Of a DNA stretch of 64,000 nucleotides, positions 8,609-17,610 are shown piece by piece. Position 1 is the stretch's first letter; every line of letters begins with the position of its first letter. A program made the translations under genes and the position numbers. Source of the stretch: Microbacterium sp. (GTDB lineage Bacteria; Actinomycetota; Actinomycetes; Actinomycetales; Microbacteriaceae); assembly GCA_019510305.1 (NCBI GenBank), contig JAEKKN010000038.1:51739-115738 (forward strand), in the 5' to 3' direction. The notes under the pieces were generated by a model. The model saw only the letters and a list, made by a program, of their open reading frames with translations, did no database searches and was not told the DNA's origin.

Positions 8609-9718
8609 ATGCTCGAACTCGATCTCTCCGCCGACATCCAGGCCCTGCGACTCACCTACGGTGACATCCGCGAGGTCATCGATGTCGAGACGCTCCGTTC
8701 CGATATCGCCCGACTGAGTGAAGAGGCCGGTGCCCCAGATCTCTGGGATGACACCGAGCGGGCGCAGAAGGTGACCAGCGCGCTGAGCCACCGGCAGTCG
8801 GCACTCGCGCGGGTCACGGCCATCGGAAGCCGTCTCGACGACCTCGAGGTCCTCGTCGAACTCGCCAACGAGATGGGCGACGAGGAGTCGGCGACCGAAG
8901 CACGTGCCGAGCTCGCCGCTCTCACCGACATCATCAGCCAGCTCGAGGTGCAGACGCTGCTCGACGGCGAATACGACGAGCGCAGCGCGATCATCACGAT
9001 CCGTTCGGGCGCCGGAGGCGACGACGCCACCGACTTCGCCGAGATGCTCATGCGCATGTACCTGCGCTGGGCTGAGCGCCACAAGTACCCGGTGAAGGTC
9101 ATGGACACGTCCTACGCCGAAGGAGCCGGCATCAAGTCGGCCACGTTCGAGATCGACGCCCCTTATGCGTTCGGGACCATCTCGGTCGAGGCGGGCACGC
9201 ACCGCCTCGCGCGCATCAGCCCCTTCGGCTCAGCCGACAAGCGTCAGACCTCGTTCGCCGCGGTCGAGGTCATCCCGCTCATGGAGGAAGCGACCGAGGT
9301 CGACATCCCCGAGAGCGACATCCGCGTCGACGTGTTCCGCTCCTCTGGCCCTGGCGGCCAGTCGGTCAACACGACCGACTCTGCCGTGCGCCTCACGCAC
9401 CTTCCGACCGGCATCGTCGTGTCGATGCAGAACGAGAAGTCGCAGATCCAGAACCGTGCGGCGGCCATGCGCGTGCTGCAGACCCGCCTTCTGCTGCTGC
9501 AGAAGGAACAGGAAGCCGCGAAGAAGAAGGAGCTCGCCGGCAACATCACGGCGAGCTGGGGCGACCAGATGCGCTCGTACTTCCTCTACGGCCAGCAGCT
9601 CGTCAAAGACCTGCGCACCGGGCACGAGTCCGGCAACCCGATGGCCGTCTTCGACGGCGACCTCGACGGCTTCATCTCGGCCGGCATCCGCTGGCGCAAG
9701 CGCAAAGAAGAGGACTGA
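8609..9718 (+). CDS. prfB: Peptide chain release factor 2
   Basis: RF2 reads UGA and UAA stop codons and triggers peptide release. The codon-recognition tripeptide SPF is at residues 204-206. The catalytic GGQ is at 249-251 within SGPGGQSVNTTDSAVR. The length of 369 aa is normal. The reading frame is continuous: the in-frame UGA and +1 programmed frameshift used to autoregulate E. coli prfB are absent, as is common in Actinobacteria. The start is preceded by AAGGAAGCC, and TAGGCT at 8594-8599 may be the -10 box. prfB upstream of ftsE/ftsX/smpB is a conserved actinobacterial order. Confidence 0.97.
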   Translation: MLELDLSADIQALRLTYGDIREVIDVETLRSDIARLSEEAGAPDLWDDTERAQKVTSALSHRQSALARVTAIGSRLDDLEVLVELANEMGDEESATEARAELAALTDIISQLEVQTLLDGEYDERSAIITIRSGAGGDDATDFAEMLMRMYLRWAERHKYPVKVMDTSYAEGAGIKSATFEIDAPYAFGTISVEAGTHRLARISPFGSADKRQTSFAAVEVIPLMEEATEVDIPESDIRVDVFRSSGPGGQSVNTTDSAVRLTHLPTGIVVSMQNEKSQIQNRAAAMRVLQTRLLLLQKEQEAAKKKELAGNITASWGDQMRSYFLYGQQLVKDLRTGHESGNPMAVFDGDLDGFISAGIRWRKRKEED

Positions 9719-9726
9719 TCGGCTCC

Positions 9727-10734
9727 TCAGCGGGCCGTGCCGGCCAGCGTGCCGGTGACGTCGTCGATGCTGTAGAGGATGCATTGGACAGTTCGATCGT
9801 CCCAGCGACTCCACGAAGATCTCGTCGGCTGATAGGTGTAGAAGTCGAGTTCGGAATCGTCGTAACCAAGCCCGACATAGCGCTCGAACTCGGCCAGGCA
9901 GCCTGACCACGCCGTCGCCTCCAGCGACTCGTCGCCGGGGAATTCGCCGTCCTCGACGTCGAAGATGAAGAAGACCTCGTCGGTGTGCGGAGTGTCGCAG
10001 GGCACGACGGGCAGCTCGTAGATCATGTCGTCGCCGTAATCGATGAGCGGGATGCAATCGCCCACCTCGAGATCGGCGAACGCGGTCATCTCGGCCCCTT
10101 CGATCTCGCCGGGGTCCGTCGGCACGGTCTCCGTCGAGTCGTCGTCGAGTGTCGAGCCGCCCTCTGCGCTGGAACCGCCGGCGTCGGGAGACACCGACGT
10201 GACCGGAGCGGTGAAGGAGATCAGCGCGACGGCGGTCGCGAGCACGGCTCCGAGGCCTGTGGCGCCGAGGCCGACGACACCCGGCCATTTGGCGCTGCGC
10301 AGGAACAGCGAGGCGATCGACAACACGAAGCCTGCACCGAGTGCGACCCAGCCGGCGGCGGCGATCGGCGGGATGCAGGAGAGCACGATGCCGAGCCCGA
10401 CGATGCACAGTCCGATGACGCCGAGTACAGGGAACCTCGGCGTCGGTCGCACAGAGGGAGAGAAGGGCTGAGCGTACCCCGGATGCGCCGGTACGGCTGC
10501 GGCGACGTCTGCGCCCGGAGTCGTCGCACCGATCGCCATCACGTAAGGCGGCGCGAACGGGGCGGCATCGGCGGCGGGAGCGACCGGTGCGGCCGCTCCC
10601 GCCGGAGCGATGTCTGCCGGCTGAGCGGATGCCGCGGCCTCCGCCTGCGCGTAGAAGTGCTCGGTCCACTGCGAACCGTCCCACCAGCGCTGACGGCCGG
10701 AGCCGTCGTCGTACCACCCAGCCGGCGCGTTCAT
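9727..10734 (-). CDS. DUF2510 / septum-formation domain membrane protein
   Basis: The N-terminus carries a DUF2510 motif (PAGWYDDGSGRQRWWDGSQWTEHF), followed by an Ala/Pro-rich linker. Next come three to four hydrophobic helices resembling a DUF4190 region (residues ~105-190), and then an acidic linker. The C-terminal extracellular domain starts DLEVGDCIPL and contains PVVPCDTPHTDEVFF, the pattern of the 'septum formation' family, with paired cysteines. The function is unknown; an envelope role is likely from topology. It is the downstream gene of a two-gene unit with a paralogue 7 nt upstream, and lies between prfB and ftsE. Confidence 0.8.
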   Translation of the reverse strand: MNAPAGWYDDGSGRQRWWDGSQWTEHFYAQAEAAASAQPADIAPAGAAAPVAPAADAAPFAPPYVMAIGATTPGADVAAAVPAHPGYAQPFSPSVRPTPRFPVLGVIGLCIVGLGIVLSCIPPIAAAGWVALGAGFVLSIASLFLRSAKWPGVVGLGATGLGAVLATAVALISFTAPVTSVSPDAGGSSAEGGSTLDDDSTETVPTDPGEIEGAEMTAFADLEVGDCIPLIDYGDDMIYELPVVPCDTPHTDEVFFIFDVEDGEFPGDESLEATAWSGCLAEFERYVGLGYDDSELDFYTYQPTRSSWSRWDDRTVQCILYSIDDVTGTLAGTAR

Positions 10735-10741
10735 CTCTGCG

Positions 10742-11938
10742 TCACTGTGCGAGCATGCAGGTCGAGATGTTGTCGGCGAACACCTCGGCGAAGGCGGACG
10801 CCGCGTTCACATCGTCGAAGACGCCGGTTCCCTCGGCGATCTTGCGAAGCGTCGCATCGTCGACGTCCGAGTCCACGAAGGCCTGCGCGAAGCAGGTGAC
10901 CTGCGCGTCGGTGTACGAGTCGCTGCTGCCGGTGGATTCTTCGATCACTGCACGCAGACCGACCTTGAGTTCATCGACGGTCGGGCGGCCCAGTGCCGCG
11001 TCAGGGTCTTCGGCGGAGTCGGTCGGCTCGTCGCTCGGAGTGTCCTCGGCGCTGCTCGACGGCGGCGATGACGGCAGGTCGTCGATCGCGCTGTTGATGG
11101 CCATGGCGGCGAAGAAGACGATCGCGACGATGAATGCGATGACGATGCCGATCACACCCACGATGAGTCCGGTGATTCCCGGCCACTTGCGGCCCTTCAG
11201 GAACAGCGAGACCACGGAGATCACGAGCCCCGCGAGCAGCACGACCCAGCCGATCACCATCACGGGCGTGACGGGTATGCAGGAGAGGATGACGCCGAGG
11301 ACGGCCAGACCGAGGCCGACCAGACCCAGGATCGAGATCGACGCCGGCGCGCTGGGGGCCGTGCCATAAGGAGCGGCGCCCGCCGCAGCATAGCCGGGCG
11401 CTCCGCTCTGCGAACCGGGGGCTGCAGCAGGATACGCGGGTGCCTGGGGCACGCCGGCGTACGTCGGAGCGGCCTCGGGGTAGCCCGCCGAGGGCGCGTA
11501 GCCCGGTGCCGGTGCGGCATACGGGGGAAGCCCGCCGGTCACCGGCGGAGTCTGTTCACCGGCGCCCGGTGCTTCGAACTGCTGAGTGGGCTGCTCGGCG
11601 GGGGCGTCGAACGGGATCGTCGGCTGCTCCTGAGCGGGCGCCCACGCGTCGGTAGCCGGCTGCTCACCGTACGACAGGTTCTCGGGCACCGGAGGGACTT
11701 CGGGGACCTCGGAGGCTGCAACCGGGGCGGCGTCTTCGGAAGGCACGGAGGGGGCGGCCTCGATGACCCGCTCTTCGGCGGGCGCGAACGGGTTCGACTC
11801 GGCGGTCTCGACGGAAGGCGTCTCGGCGGCAGGGGCCTCGGGCTCGGCGACCGGTGCGAAATGCTCCGTCCACTGGGTGCCGTCCCACCAGCGCTGTCGG
11901 CCGGACCCGTCGTCGTACCAGCCAGCAGGTGTCGTCAT
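10742..11938 (-). CDS. DUF2510 membrane protein, paralogue of the downstream gene
   Basis: A 398-residue protein with the same N-terminal DUF2510 block (PAGWYDDGSGRQRWWDGTQW). A long disordered Pro/Ala/Glu-rich region follows (residues ~30-215, with a Tyr/Pro/Gly-rich end), then three or four membrane helices (ILGLVGLGLAVLGVILSCIP onward). The C-terminal domain of about 90 residues is Asp-rich with two cysteines (VTCFAQAF, STCMLAQ). ATG 11938 follows GAGGGGG by about 9 nt and was preferred to ATG 11947, which abuts it. The function is unknown. It shares the upstream region with divergent ftsE. Confidence 0.8.
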   Translation of the reverse strand: MTTPAGWYDDGSGRQRWWDGTQWTEHFAPVAEPEAPAAETPSVETAESNPFAPAEERVIEAAPSVPSEDAAPVAASEVPEVPPVPENLSYGEQPATDAWAPAQEQPTIPFDAPAEQPTQQFEAPGAGEQTPPVTGGLPPYAAPAPGYAPSAGYPEAAPTYAGVPQAPAYPAAAPGSQSGAPGYAAAGAAPYGTAPSAPASISILGLVGLGLAVLGVILSCIPVTPVMVIGWVVLLAGLVISVVSLFLKGRKWPGITGLIVGVIGIVIAFIVAIVFFAAMAINSAIDDLPSSPPSSSAEDTPSDEPTDSAEDPDAALGRPTVDELKVGLRAVIEESTGSSDSYTDAQVTCFAQAFVDSDVDDATLRKIAEGTGVFDDVNAASAFAEVFADNISTCMLAQ

Positions 11939-12079
11939 GATGTGCATCCCCCTCGGAATCGGTCCCCGCGCGATCGCGCGGATCAGCAGTTCATGTATAG
12001 CAGTGACCGTCGACGCAAGGCAGGTGTGCGGGGTGTCGCTCGCGGGCAGGGGAGAGGTGGAGCTTAGGCTCGTACCGCC

Positions 12080-13132
12080 ATGATTCGGTTCGAGAACGTC
12101 ACGAAACGCTATCGCGGGACCACCAGGCCCGCTCTGTCCGGCGTCGACTTCGAAGTCCAGCGGGGAGAGTTCGTCTTCCTCGTCGGTGCATCGGGGTCGG
12201 GCAAGTCGACCTGTCTGCGACTGATCCTCCGCGAGGAGGTGCCGACGTCCGGACGCGTCGCCGTGCTCGGTCGAGATCTGCGTTCCCTCGCCAATCGCAA
12301 GGTGCCCTATTTCCGGCGCCACATCGGCTCGGTCTTCCAGGACTTCCGCCTGCTGCCGTCGAAGACGGTGTTCCAGAACGTGGCCTTCACACTGCAGGTC
12401 ACTGGCTCGTCGCGCGGATTCATCCAGCAGGCGGTGCCCGAGGCTCTCGCTCTCGTCGGTCTCGACGGAAAGCAGAAGCGGATGCCGCATGAGCTCTCCG
12501 GCGGTGAGCAGCAGCGCGTGGCGATCGCCCGCGCGCTGGTCAATCGCCCGCAGGTGCTGCTCGCCGACGAGCCCACCGGCAACCTCGACCCCGGAACCTC
12601 GGTCGACATCATGCAGCTGCTCGCCCGTATCAACGCCGGAGGAACGACCGTGCTGATGGCTACGCACGAGGCGGCGTTCGTCGACGCGATGCAGCGCCGC
12701 GTCATCGAACTGCGCGACGGGGAGATGGTGCGCGACGAAGTGCACGGCGGATACGGCGACACCTCGAACATCCCGCGGTTGGTGCCGGAAGAGGTGCGAG
12801 GAGCCGCGGCCGCGGCAGCCCTCACCGCCGTCCAGGAGGTTCAGCGCCAGACCGCCGACCTCTCTGTCGTGCGGGCATCACTCGCCGAGGAGCTCAGCGC
12901 GCAGCGCAAGGCCACGGCTGCCACCTCCGACGCGGTGCCGACGGCATCCGAGACTCCCGAAGCGCAGGCGGCTCCGGCCGAGCCGCAACCGGCTGCTGAG
13001 GTCGAGCAGCCTGCAGCTGTGGGTCCGCGCACGCACCCGATCGTGCTTCCGCAGGTCGATGTCGCCGAGCTCGGCGTCGCCGACCGACTGGGCCTCTCCG
13101 ACGACAGCGACGAAGTGGGGCCGACCTCATGA
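12080..13132 (+). CDS. ftsE: Cell division ATP-binding protein FtsE with long C-terminal extension
   Basis: The ABC ATPase that with FtsX controls peptidoglycan hydrolases at the septum. It has Walker [10 protein letters not shown] (residues ~36-44), signature LSGGEQQR, Walker [13 protein letters not shown] and the switch His (MATHE). The core ends near residue 225. The remaining ~125 residues are an Ala/Glu/Pro-rich, probably unstructured tail. Such tails occur in actinobacterial FtsE but not in the ~222-residue E. coli protein. The ftsX start overlaps the ftsE stop by 4 bp. TAGGCT at 12065-12070 could be the -10 box. Confidence 0.95.
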   Translation: MIRFENVTKRYRGTTRPALSGVDFEVQRGEFVFLVGASGSGKSTCLRLILREEVPTSGRVAVLGRDLRSLANRKVPYFRRHIGSVFQDFRLLPSKTVFQNVAFTLQVTGSSRGFIQQAVPEALALVGLDGKQKRMPHELSGGEQQRVAIARALVNRPQVLLADEPTGNLDPGTSVDIMQLLARINAGGTTVLMATHEAAFVDAMQRRVIELRDGEMVRDEVHGGYGDTSNIPRLVPEEVRGAAAAAALTAVQEVQRQTADLSVVRASLAEELSAQRKATAATSDAVPTASETPEAQAAPAEPQPAAEVEQPAAVGPRTHPIVLPQVDVAELGVADRLGLSDDSDEVGPTS

Positions 13133-14043
13133 GAATCGGTCTGATCCTCGCGGAGGCCCTCGGCGGCCTTCGACGCAACATCTCGATGGTGATCTCGGTC
13201 GTGCTGGTCACCTTCGTGTCGCTGACGTTCGTGGGCGCGGCCATCCTGATGCAGGCGCAGATCGGCACGATGCGGGCCTACTGGTCCGAGCGCGCTCAGG
13301 TCGTCGTCTCGATGTGCTCCACTCTGTCGGAGTCGACCGAGTGCGTCGACGGCGCGGCCTCGGAGGAGCAGACGGCGGCGGTCAAGGCTCAGCTCGAGGA
13401 CGACGCGCTCTCCCGGCTGATCTCCGACGTGCGCTTCGAGACCAAGGACGAGGCCTACGCCAACATCGTCGAGCAGCTCGGAGAAGACAAGGCGAGCCTG
13501 TTCAGCGCAGAGCAGATGTCGGAGAGCTTCTACGTGACGCTCAAGGACCCGGCGCAGTCGCAGGTGCTGGTCGAGGCGTTCAACGGGAAGACCGGCGTCG
13601 AGCAGGTGACCGATCAGCTGCAATACCTCGAACCTCTGTTCTCAGCGCTCACGGTTGCGACCTACATCGCGGTCGGCATAGCCGTGCTGATGCTGATCGC
13701 AGCGATCCTGCTGATCGGCACGACCATCAGACTGTCGGCGTATGCGAGACGCAAGGAGATCGGCATCATGCGGCTGGTCGGCGCCTCCAACCGCTTCATC
13801 CAGACGCCGTTCGTCCTCGAAGGAGTGTTCGCGGCCTTCCTCGGCTCGGTGCTCGCGAGCGCCGCGGTGCTCGCCGGGGTGCATTTCGGGGTCGACGGCT
13901 ACCTCCGCGGCCGCGTCGCGTTCATCACGACATGGGTGGGGATGAAGGACGCGGCGATCGTCGTGCCGGTGCTGATCGGCATCGGGATCGTGCTCGCCGC
14001 GCTCTCGGCCGGCTTCGCGATCCGCCGATGGCTGCGCACCTGA
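13129..14043 (+). CDS. ftsX: Cell division protein FtsX
   Basis: Membrane partner of FtsE. The protein of 304 residues has a first helix near residues 20-45 and a large extracellular domain (~45-170) that would contact a peptidoglycan hydrolase (RipC-like in Actinobacteria). Three more helices follow near 180-205, 225-255 and 270-300. The cytosolic motif [20 protein letters not shown] is diagnostic for FtsX. Two cysteines in the external domain ([15 protein letters not shown]) are close enough to form a disulfide. Translation is coupled to ftsE. Confidence 0.95.
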   Translation: MRIGLILAEALGGLRRNISMVISVVLVTFVSLTFVGAAILMQAQIGTMRAYWSERAQVVVSMCSTLSESTECVDGAASEEQTAAVKAQLEDDALSRLISDVRFETKDEAYANIVEQLGEDKASLFSAEQMSESFYVTLKDPAQSQVLVEAFNGKTGVEQVTDQLQYLEPLFSALTVATYIAVGIAVLMLIAAILLIGTTIRLSAYARRKEIGIMRLVGASNRFIQTPFVLEGVFAAFLGSVLASAAVLAGVHFGVDGYLRGRVAFITTWVGMKDAAIVVPVLIGIGIVLAALSAGFAIRRWLRT

Positions 14044-14107
14044 GGTAGGCTGGTCGGCTGGCCGCCGACGATCATGGCCGGCCACCGACACGGAGAGCAG
14101 GAGCATC

Positions 14108-14584
14108 ATGCCCAGGGAACGCGGGGAGAAGGTCGTCGCGACCAATCGTCGCGCACGTCACGACTACAACATCGAGAAGTCGTACGAGGCGGGGATGGTG
14201 CTCACCGGCACCGAGGTCAAGTCGCTGCGCCAAGGGCGCGCCAATCTGAGCGACGGATACGCCTTCATCAAGGGCAACGAGGTGTTCCTCGACTCCGTGC
14301 ACATTCCGGAGTACTCGCAGGGCCACTGGACCAATCACTCCGCCAAGCGCATCCGCAAGCTGCTGCTGCATCGCGAGGAGATCGCGAAGCTGCAGCATGC
14401 CGTCTCTGCCGGGGGCTACACGCTCGTCCCGCTCAAGCTGTACTTCTCCGACGGCCGGGCCAAGGTCGAGATCGCCCTCGCGAAGGGCAAGCGCGAGTTC
14501 GACAAGCGTCAGACGCTCCGCGAGCGCCAGGACACTCGTGAGGCCGAGCGCGCCATGCGGATGCGCAACCGCACCGGGGAGTAG
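14108..14584 (+). CDS. smpB: SsrA-binding protein SmpB
   Basis: Binds tmRNA and enters the A site of stalled ribosomes during trans-translation. The full-length protein of 158 aa has the motifs NRRARHDYNIE, GTEVKSLRQGRANL, DGYAFI and YTLVPLKLYF. The basic C-terminal tail that follows the mRNA path ends EAERAMRMRNR. It lies 64 bp after ftsX, in the conserved prfB/ftsEX/smpB neighbourhood. The tmRNA gene ssrA, often adjacent in other bacteria, is not seen here: the next gene converges 12 bp downstream. Confidence 0.96.
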   Translation: MPRERGEKVVATNRRARHDYNIEKSYEAGMVLTGTEVKSLRQGRANLSDGYAFIKGNEVFLDSVHIPEYSQGHWTNHSAKRIRKLLLHREEIAKLQHAVSAGGYTLVPLKLYFSDGRAKVEIALAKGKREFDKRQTLRERQDTREAERAMRMRNRTGE

Positions 14585-14589
14585 CCCCA

Positions 14590-14610
14590 GACAGACTCAG
14601 GGACCCGGAT
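14590..14610. repeat. Copy of a dispersed short repeat (CTCAGGGACC type)
   Basis: This 21-bp stretch matches the copy inside argC (49280-49300) at 20 of 21 positions. It spans the smpB/S9-peptidase convergence and supplies the last codons and stop of the peptidase gene. A third, more diverged copy is at 21403-21424. Confidence 0.6.
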
Positions 14611-16456
14611 TCAGGGCGCTCTGAAGGAACGCGATCTCGCGGTCCAACGCATCGACGATGGTCTCGGCGCGGCGGAACCCGTGTCCCTCCGCCGGGTATT
14701 CGACGTACTCGTGGGCGACGCCGTGCGCGGCGAGCGCATCGCGGATCGCCTCGGACTGCGAGGGAGGAACCACGCGGTCGTCGGCGCCCTGCAGAAGCAG
14801 CACCGGCACGTCGATGCGATCGGCGTTCGTGAGGGGCGAGCGGTCGATGTAGAGCGATTCGGATGCCGGCAGCGGGCCCACCAGTCCCTCGATGTAGTGC
14901 GCTTCGAAGTCGTGCGAGTGCTCGACGAGGCCGCGCAGATCGCTCACGCCGTACCTGCTGATCCCCGCGGCGAACGTGCCTCCCCGCACCAGGGCCGACA
15001 GAACCGTCCAGCCGCCGGCCGAACTGCCGCGGATGGCGATGCGCGCGGGGTCGGCGTGCCCGGCGTCCGCAAGGCCTCGTGCGGCGGCGATCACGTCGTC
15101 GACGTCGACGACGCCCCACTCGCCGAGCAGCCGCTCGCGATAGGCGCGGCCGTAGCCGGTGGAGCCGCCGTAGTTCACGTCGAGCACCCCGATTCCGCGG
15201 CTGGTGTAGAAGGCGATGGCGGTGGACGCCGCGCCTGTGACGTGCGCGGTGGGCCCGCCGTGCACGAAGACGACGTACGGCGGGAGCTCGTCGGACGGCG
15301 GCTCGACGTGGGGATTCGCGGGGGGATAGGCGAAGGCGTGCACGGGACCATGCTCGCCGTCGACGACGATCCCGCGCGCGAGTGGCATCCAGGCCGCGTC
15401 GACCGGCGTCCCGCCGGCGATCGTGGTCACGACACCGGTGTCCGCGTCTGCGCACCACACGCCTGGTGAGACGGTCGAACCGTTGCCGCTGAGCAGCACG
15501 CGCGATCCCTCAGCTGCGTCGACGCTCACGTGGCCGTCGCAGGGCGCGTCCAGAGTGCGCGGCGCACCCTCGGGTGAGATCACGACGACCTCGTCGCGCC
15601 CGTTCGTGCGCACCGCGACGATCCGTCCGTCGGACAGCGGCTGGTACCAGCGGTTGCCCAGCACCCACAGTCCGTAACCGGTGTCGGCATCCGTCGTGGT
15701 GACGGGCACGGCCTCGCTCACCGGGGCCGACCGTTCCAGCCGCAGGCGGTGCAGTTGCCACCGGCCGTCCGGATCGTCTGCGAAGAGCAGCTCGTCGTCG
15801 CCGATCCACTCCGGCTGCAGCGCCGCTCTGGTGCGTATCGGAGCGAGACTCTGGTCGTCGAGATCGACGGTCACCAGCTGCGCCTCCTGCCACGGCATCC
15901 GGCTGCCGCTCCACTCGACCCAGGCCATGCGGCTGCCGTCGGGGGAGAGGGCGGGATGCGCGAAGAAGGCTGTGCCTTCCACGATCACCCGGATGGCCGA
16001 GGGATCATCGGCCGCGGAGCCGTCGGTCGGGATCTCGACGATCGCGCGCAGGTGGGGATCGACGGAGAGATCCTCGCGCACGGCGAACAGACGCCCGCGC
16101 TGCAGGCGGAGGCCTCCGTGCGCGGGACCCGCGGGCGTGAGGGGCGCCGGCTCGACGCCGGGCTCGAGGCGGTGCACCCGCTGATCGCGGGCGTCGACGA
16201 AGAACAGCGTGCCGTCGGCGTCGGCCGCCCAGGATCCGCCGCCGTACTCGTGCACGCGGGAACGGGCGCTCCAGGGAGCGGGCAGCACTTCTCGTCCCGA
16301 GGTGCTCCGCACGGTCATCCGCCCGCCCTCGGCAGGCACGGACTCGCCCCACCAGATCTCCTCGCCGACGAAGGCCGATCCGTCGATGCGAGGGGCGGAT
16401 GCCGCGACCGACGCGGCGGTGAAGGGCGAGGGCCAGAACCCGAACGGCGTCGACAT
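14597..16456 (-). CDS. S9 family peptidase (prolyl oligopeptidase-like)
   Basis: A cytosolic-type serine peptidase of 619 residues. An N-terminal beta-propeller has WD40/PD40-like repeats (for example LSPDGSRMAWVEWSG). A C-terminal alpha/beta-hydrolase domain carries the nucleophile motif IRGSSAGGW near residue 475, the Asp region LLQGADDRVVPPSQ and the His in PAEGHGFRR. The oxyanion segment YVVFVHGGPTAHV is also present. It is similar to dipeptidyl/acylaminoacyl peptidases; the precise substrate is unknown. ATG 16456 (MSTPFGFWPSPFTA) was chosen over an upstream ATG that adds a non-conserved ten-residue tail. Confidence 0.88.
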   Translation of the reverse strand: MSTPFGFWPSPFTAASVAASAPRIDGSAFVGEEIWWGESVPAEGGRMTVRSTSGREVLPAPWSARSRVHEYGGGSWAADADGTLFFVDARDQRVHRLEPGVEPAPLTPAGPAHGGLRLQRGRLFAVREDLSVDPHLRAIVEIPTDGSAADDPSAIRVIVEGTAFFAHPALSPDGSRMAWVEWSGSRMPWQEAQLVTVDLDDQSLAPIRTRAALQPEWIGDDELLFADDPDGRWQLHRLRLERSAPVSEAVPVTTTDADTGYGLWVLGNRWYQPLSDGRIVAVRTNGRDEVVVISPEGAPRTLDAPCDGHVSVDAAEGSRVLLSGNGSTVSPGVWCADADTGVVTTIAGGTPVDAAWMPLARGIVVDGEHGPVHAFAYPPANPHVEPPSDELPPYVVFVHGGPTAHVTGAASTAIAFYTSRGIGVLDVNYGGSTGYGRAYRERLLGEWGVVDVDDVIAAARGLADAGHADPARIAIRGSSAGGWTVLSALVRGGTFAAGISRYGVSDLRGLVEHSHDFEAHYIEGLVGPLPASESLYIDRSPLTNADRIDVPVLLLQGADDRVVPPSQSEAIRDALAAHGVAHEYVEYPAEGHGFRRAETIVDALDREIAFLQSALNPGP

Positions 16457-16650
16457 GACCTCGAGCCTATTGCGACGATGACACACGACGTCACAGTTGA
16501 TGCGGAGCGCGGAGGATTGCCATAGGTTTCTGGAAACGCCCGGTTCACCCTGAGCGTGGAGCGACAGCCGAGCCCGGCACCCGCCCGCGAAAGAGACGCA
16601 GAAGCGCGTCGTTCGCGGCCCTGTGCCCGCCCTGTCCCCTGGAGTAGAAG

Positions 16651-17610
16651 ATGTCTTCCGAGACGACGAAGCCCTCTGCAGATCAGACCAGCAGAGTGCC
16701 GTTCTCGTTCGAGCTGTACCCGCCGCGCTCCGAGTCGAGCCAGACGGCGCTGCACGAGACGGTGCGACGGCTCGCCGCCGCAGGGCCGGACTTCATCTCG
16801 GTGACCTACGGCGCCGGCGGCTCGACCGGCGGGCGCTCGCTCGAAGTTCTGCGATTCATCCGCGAGCACACCGACGTCGAGCCGCTCGCGCACATCACCT
16901 GCGTCGGCAACACCTATGCGGGAGCGGCGGGCCTCATCAGGGAGTTCCTGGATGCCGGAATCCTCAGCTTCCTCGCGCTGCGCGGCGACCCGCCTGTCGG
17001 CCACGACGAACCGTTCCTCGGCGACCTCGAGAGCGCGGCGCAGCTCGTGCAGCTGATCGATCGCGTGCAGGCGGAACGGTCGCCCTACGAGGAGTCGCCC
17101 GTCCCGGGGTTCCCGGGAGCAGCGACGGTGGGTGCCCGGCGGAAGGCGTCCGTCGCCGTGGCGGCCTTCCCGAACGGGCATCCGCGGTCGACCCATCGCT
17201 GGCAGGACATCGACGCCCTGCTCGCGAAGCAGGCGGCGGGTGCGACGTCGGCGATCACACAGCTGTTCTTCCACTCCGACGACTACCTGAGCTTCGTCGA
17301 GAAGGCGCGCGCCGAGGGGGTCACCATCCCGATCCTCCCCGGCATCATGCCGATCGTGTCGCCCGTGCGCCTCACCCGCGTGCTGGAGCTGACGGGCGAG
17401 ACCCTGCCGAGCGAACTCGCCATCGCGCTCGATGTCGAGCCGACGCCGGAGGGGCGCCATGAGATCGGCGTCGAGTGGGCGGCCCGTCTCGCCCGCGAGG
17501 TGATCGCGGGCGGTGCCCCCGGCATCCACCTGTATGCGTTCAACCAGCACGACACCGTGCTCACCGTTCTCGAAGAGGCCGGCGTCCTGCCGGTCGCTCG
17601 CATCCGCTGA
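16651..17610 (+). CDS. metF: Methylenetetrahydrofolate reductase
   Basis: Reduces 5,10-methylene-THF to 5-methyl-THF, the methyl donor for MetE just downstream. The TIM-barrel protein of 319 aa has the N-terminal SFELYPPRSE motif, DFISVTYGAGGS, HITCVGNT, LALRGDPP and the C-terminal GIHLYAFN with the LPGIMPI segment, all characteristic of MetF. The 194-bp upstream region (16457-16650) holds no ORF. It is GC-rich and could be a structured leader, but I could not match it to a known SAM or B12 riboswitch. TGGAGTAGAAG precedes the ATG. Confidence 0.95.
   Translation: MSSETTKPSADQTSRVPFSFELYPPRSESSQTALHETVRRLAAAGPDFISVTYGAGGSTGGRSLEVLRFIREHTDVEPLAHITCVGNTYAGAAGLIREFLDAGILSFLALRGDPPVGHDEPFLGDLESAAQLVQLIDRVQAERSPYEESPVPGFPGAATVGARRKASVAVAAFPNGHPRSTHRWQDIDALLAKQAAGATSAITQLFFHSDDYLSFVEKARAEGVTIPILPGIMPIVSPVRLTRVLELTGETLPSELAIALDVEPTPEGRHEIGVEWAARLAREVIAGGAPGIHLYAFNQHDTVLTVLEEAGVLPVARIR

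Noticed and set aside
8609-8720. Programmed frameshift in prfB
   Set aside because: The frame is continuous from ATG 8609; there is no internal UGA or slippery CUU-UGA site near codon 25.
11939-12745. Upstream extension of the second DUF2510 gene
   Set aside because: The extension is antisense to ftsE; ATG 11938 has a Shine-Dalgarno and begins the conserved domain.
14585-14600. tmRNA gene next to smpB
   Set aside because: Only 12 bp separate smpB from the convergent peptidase gene, so there is no room for ssrA.
16487-16650. SAM or cobalamin riboswitch upstream of metF
   Set aside because: Some GC-rich pairing is possible, but I could not match the core motifs of any SAM class or the B12 box.
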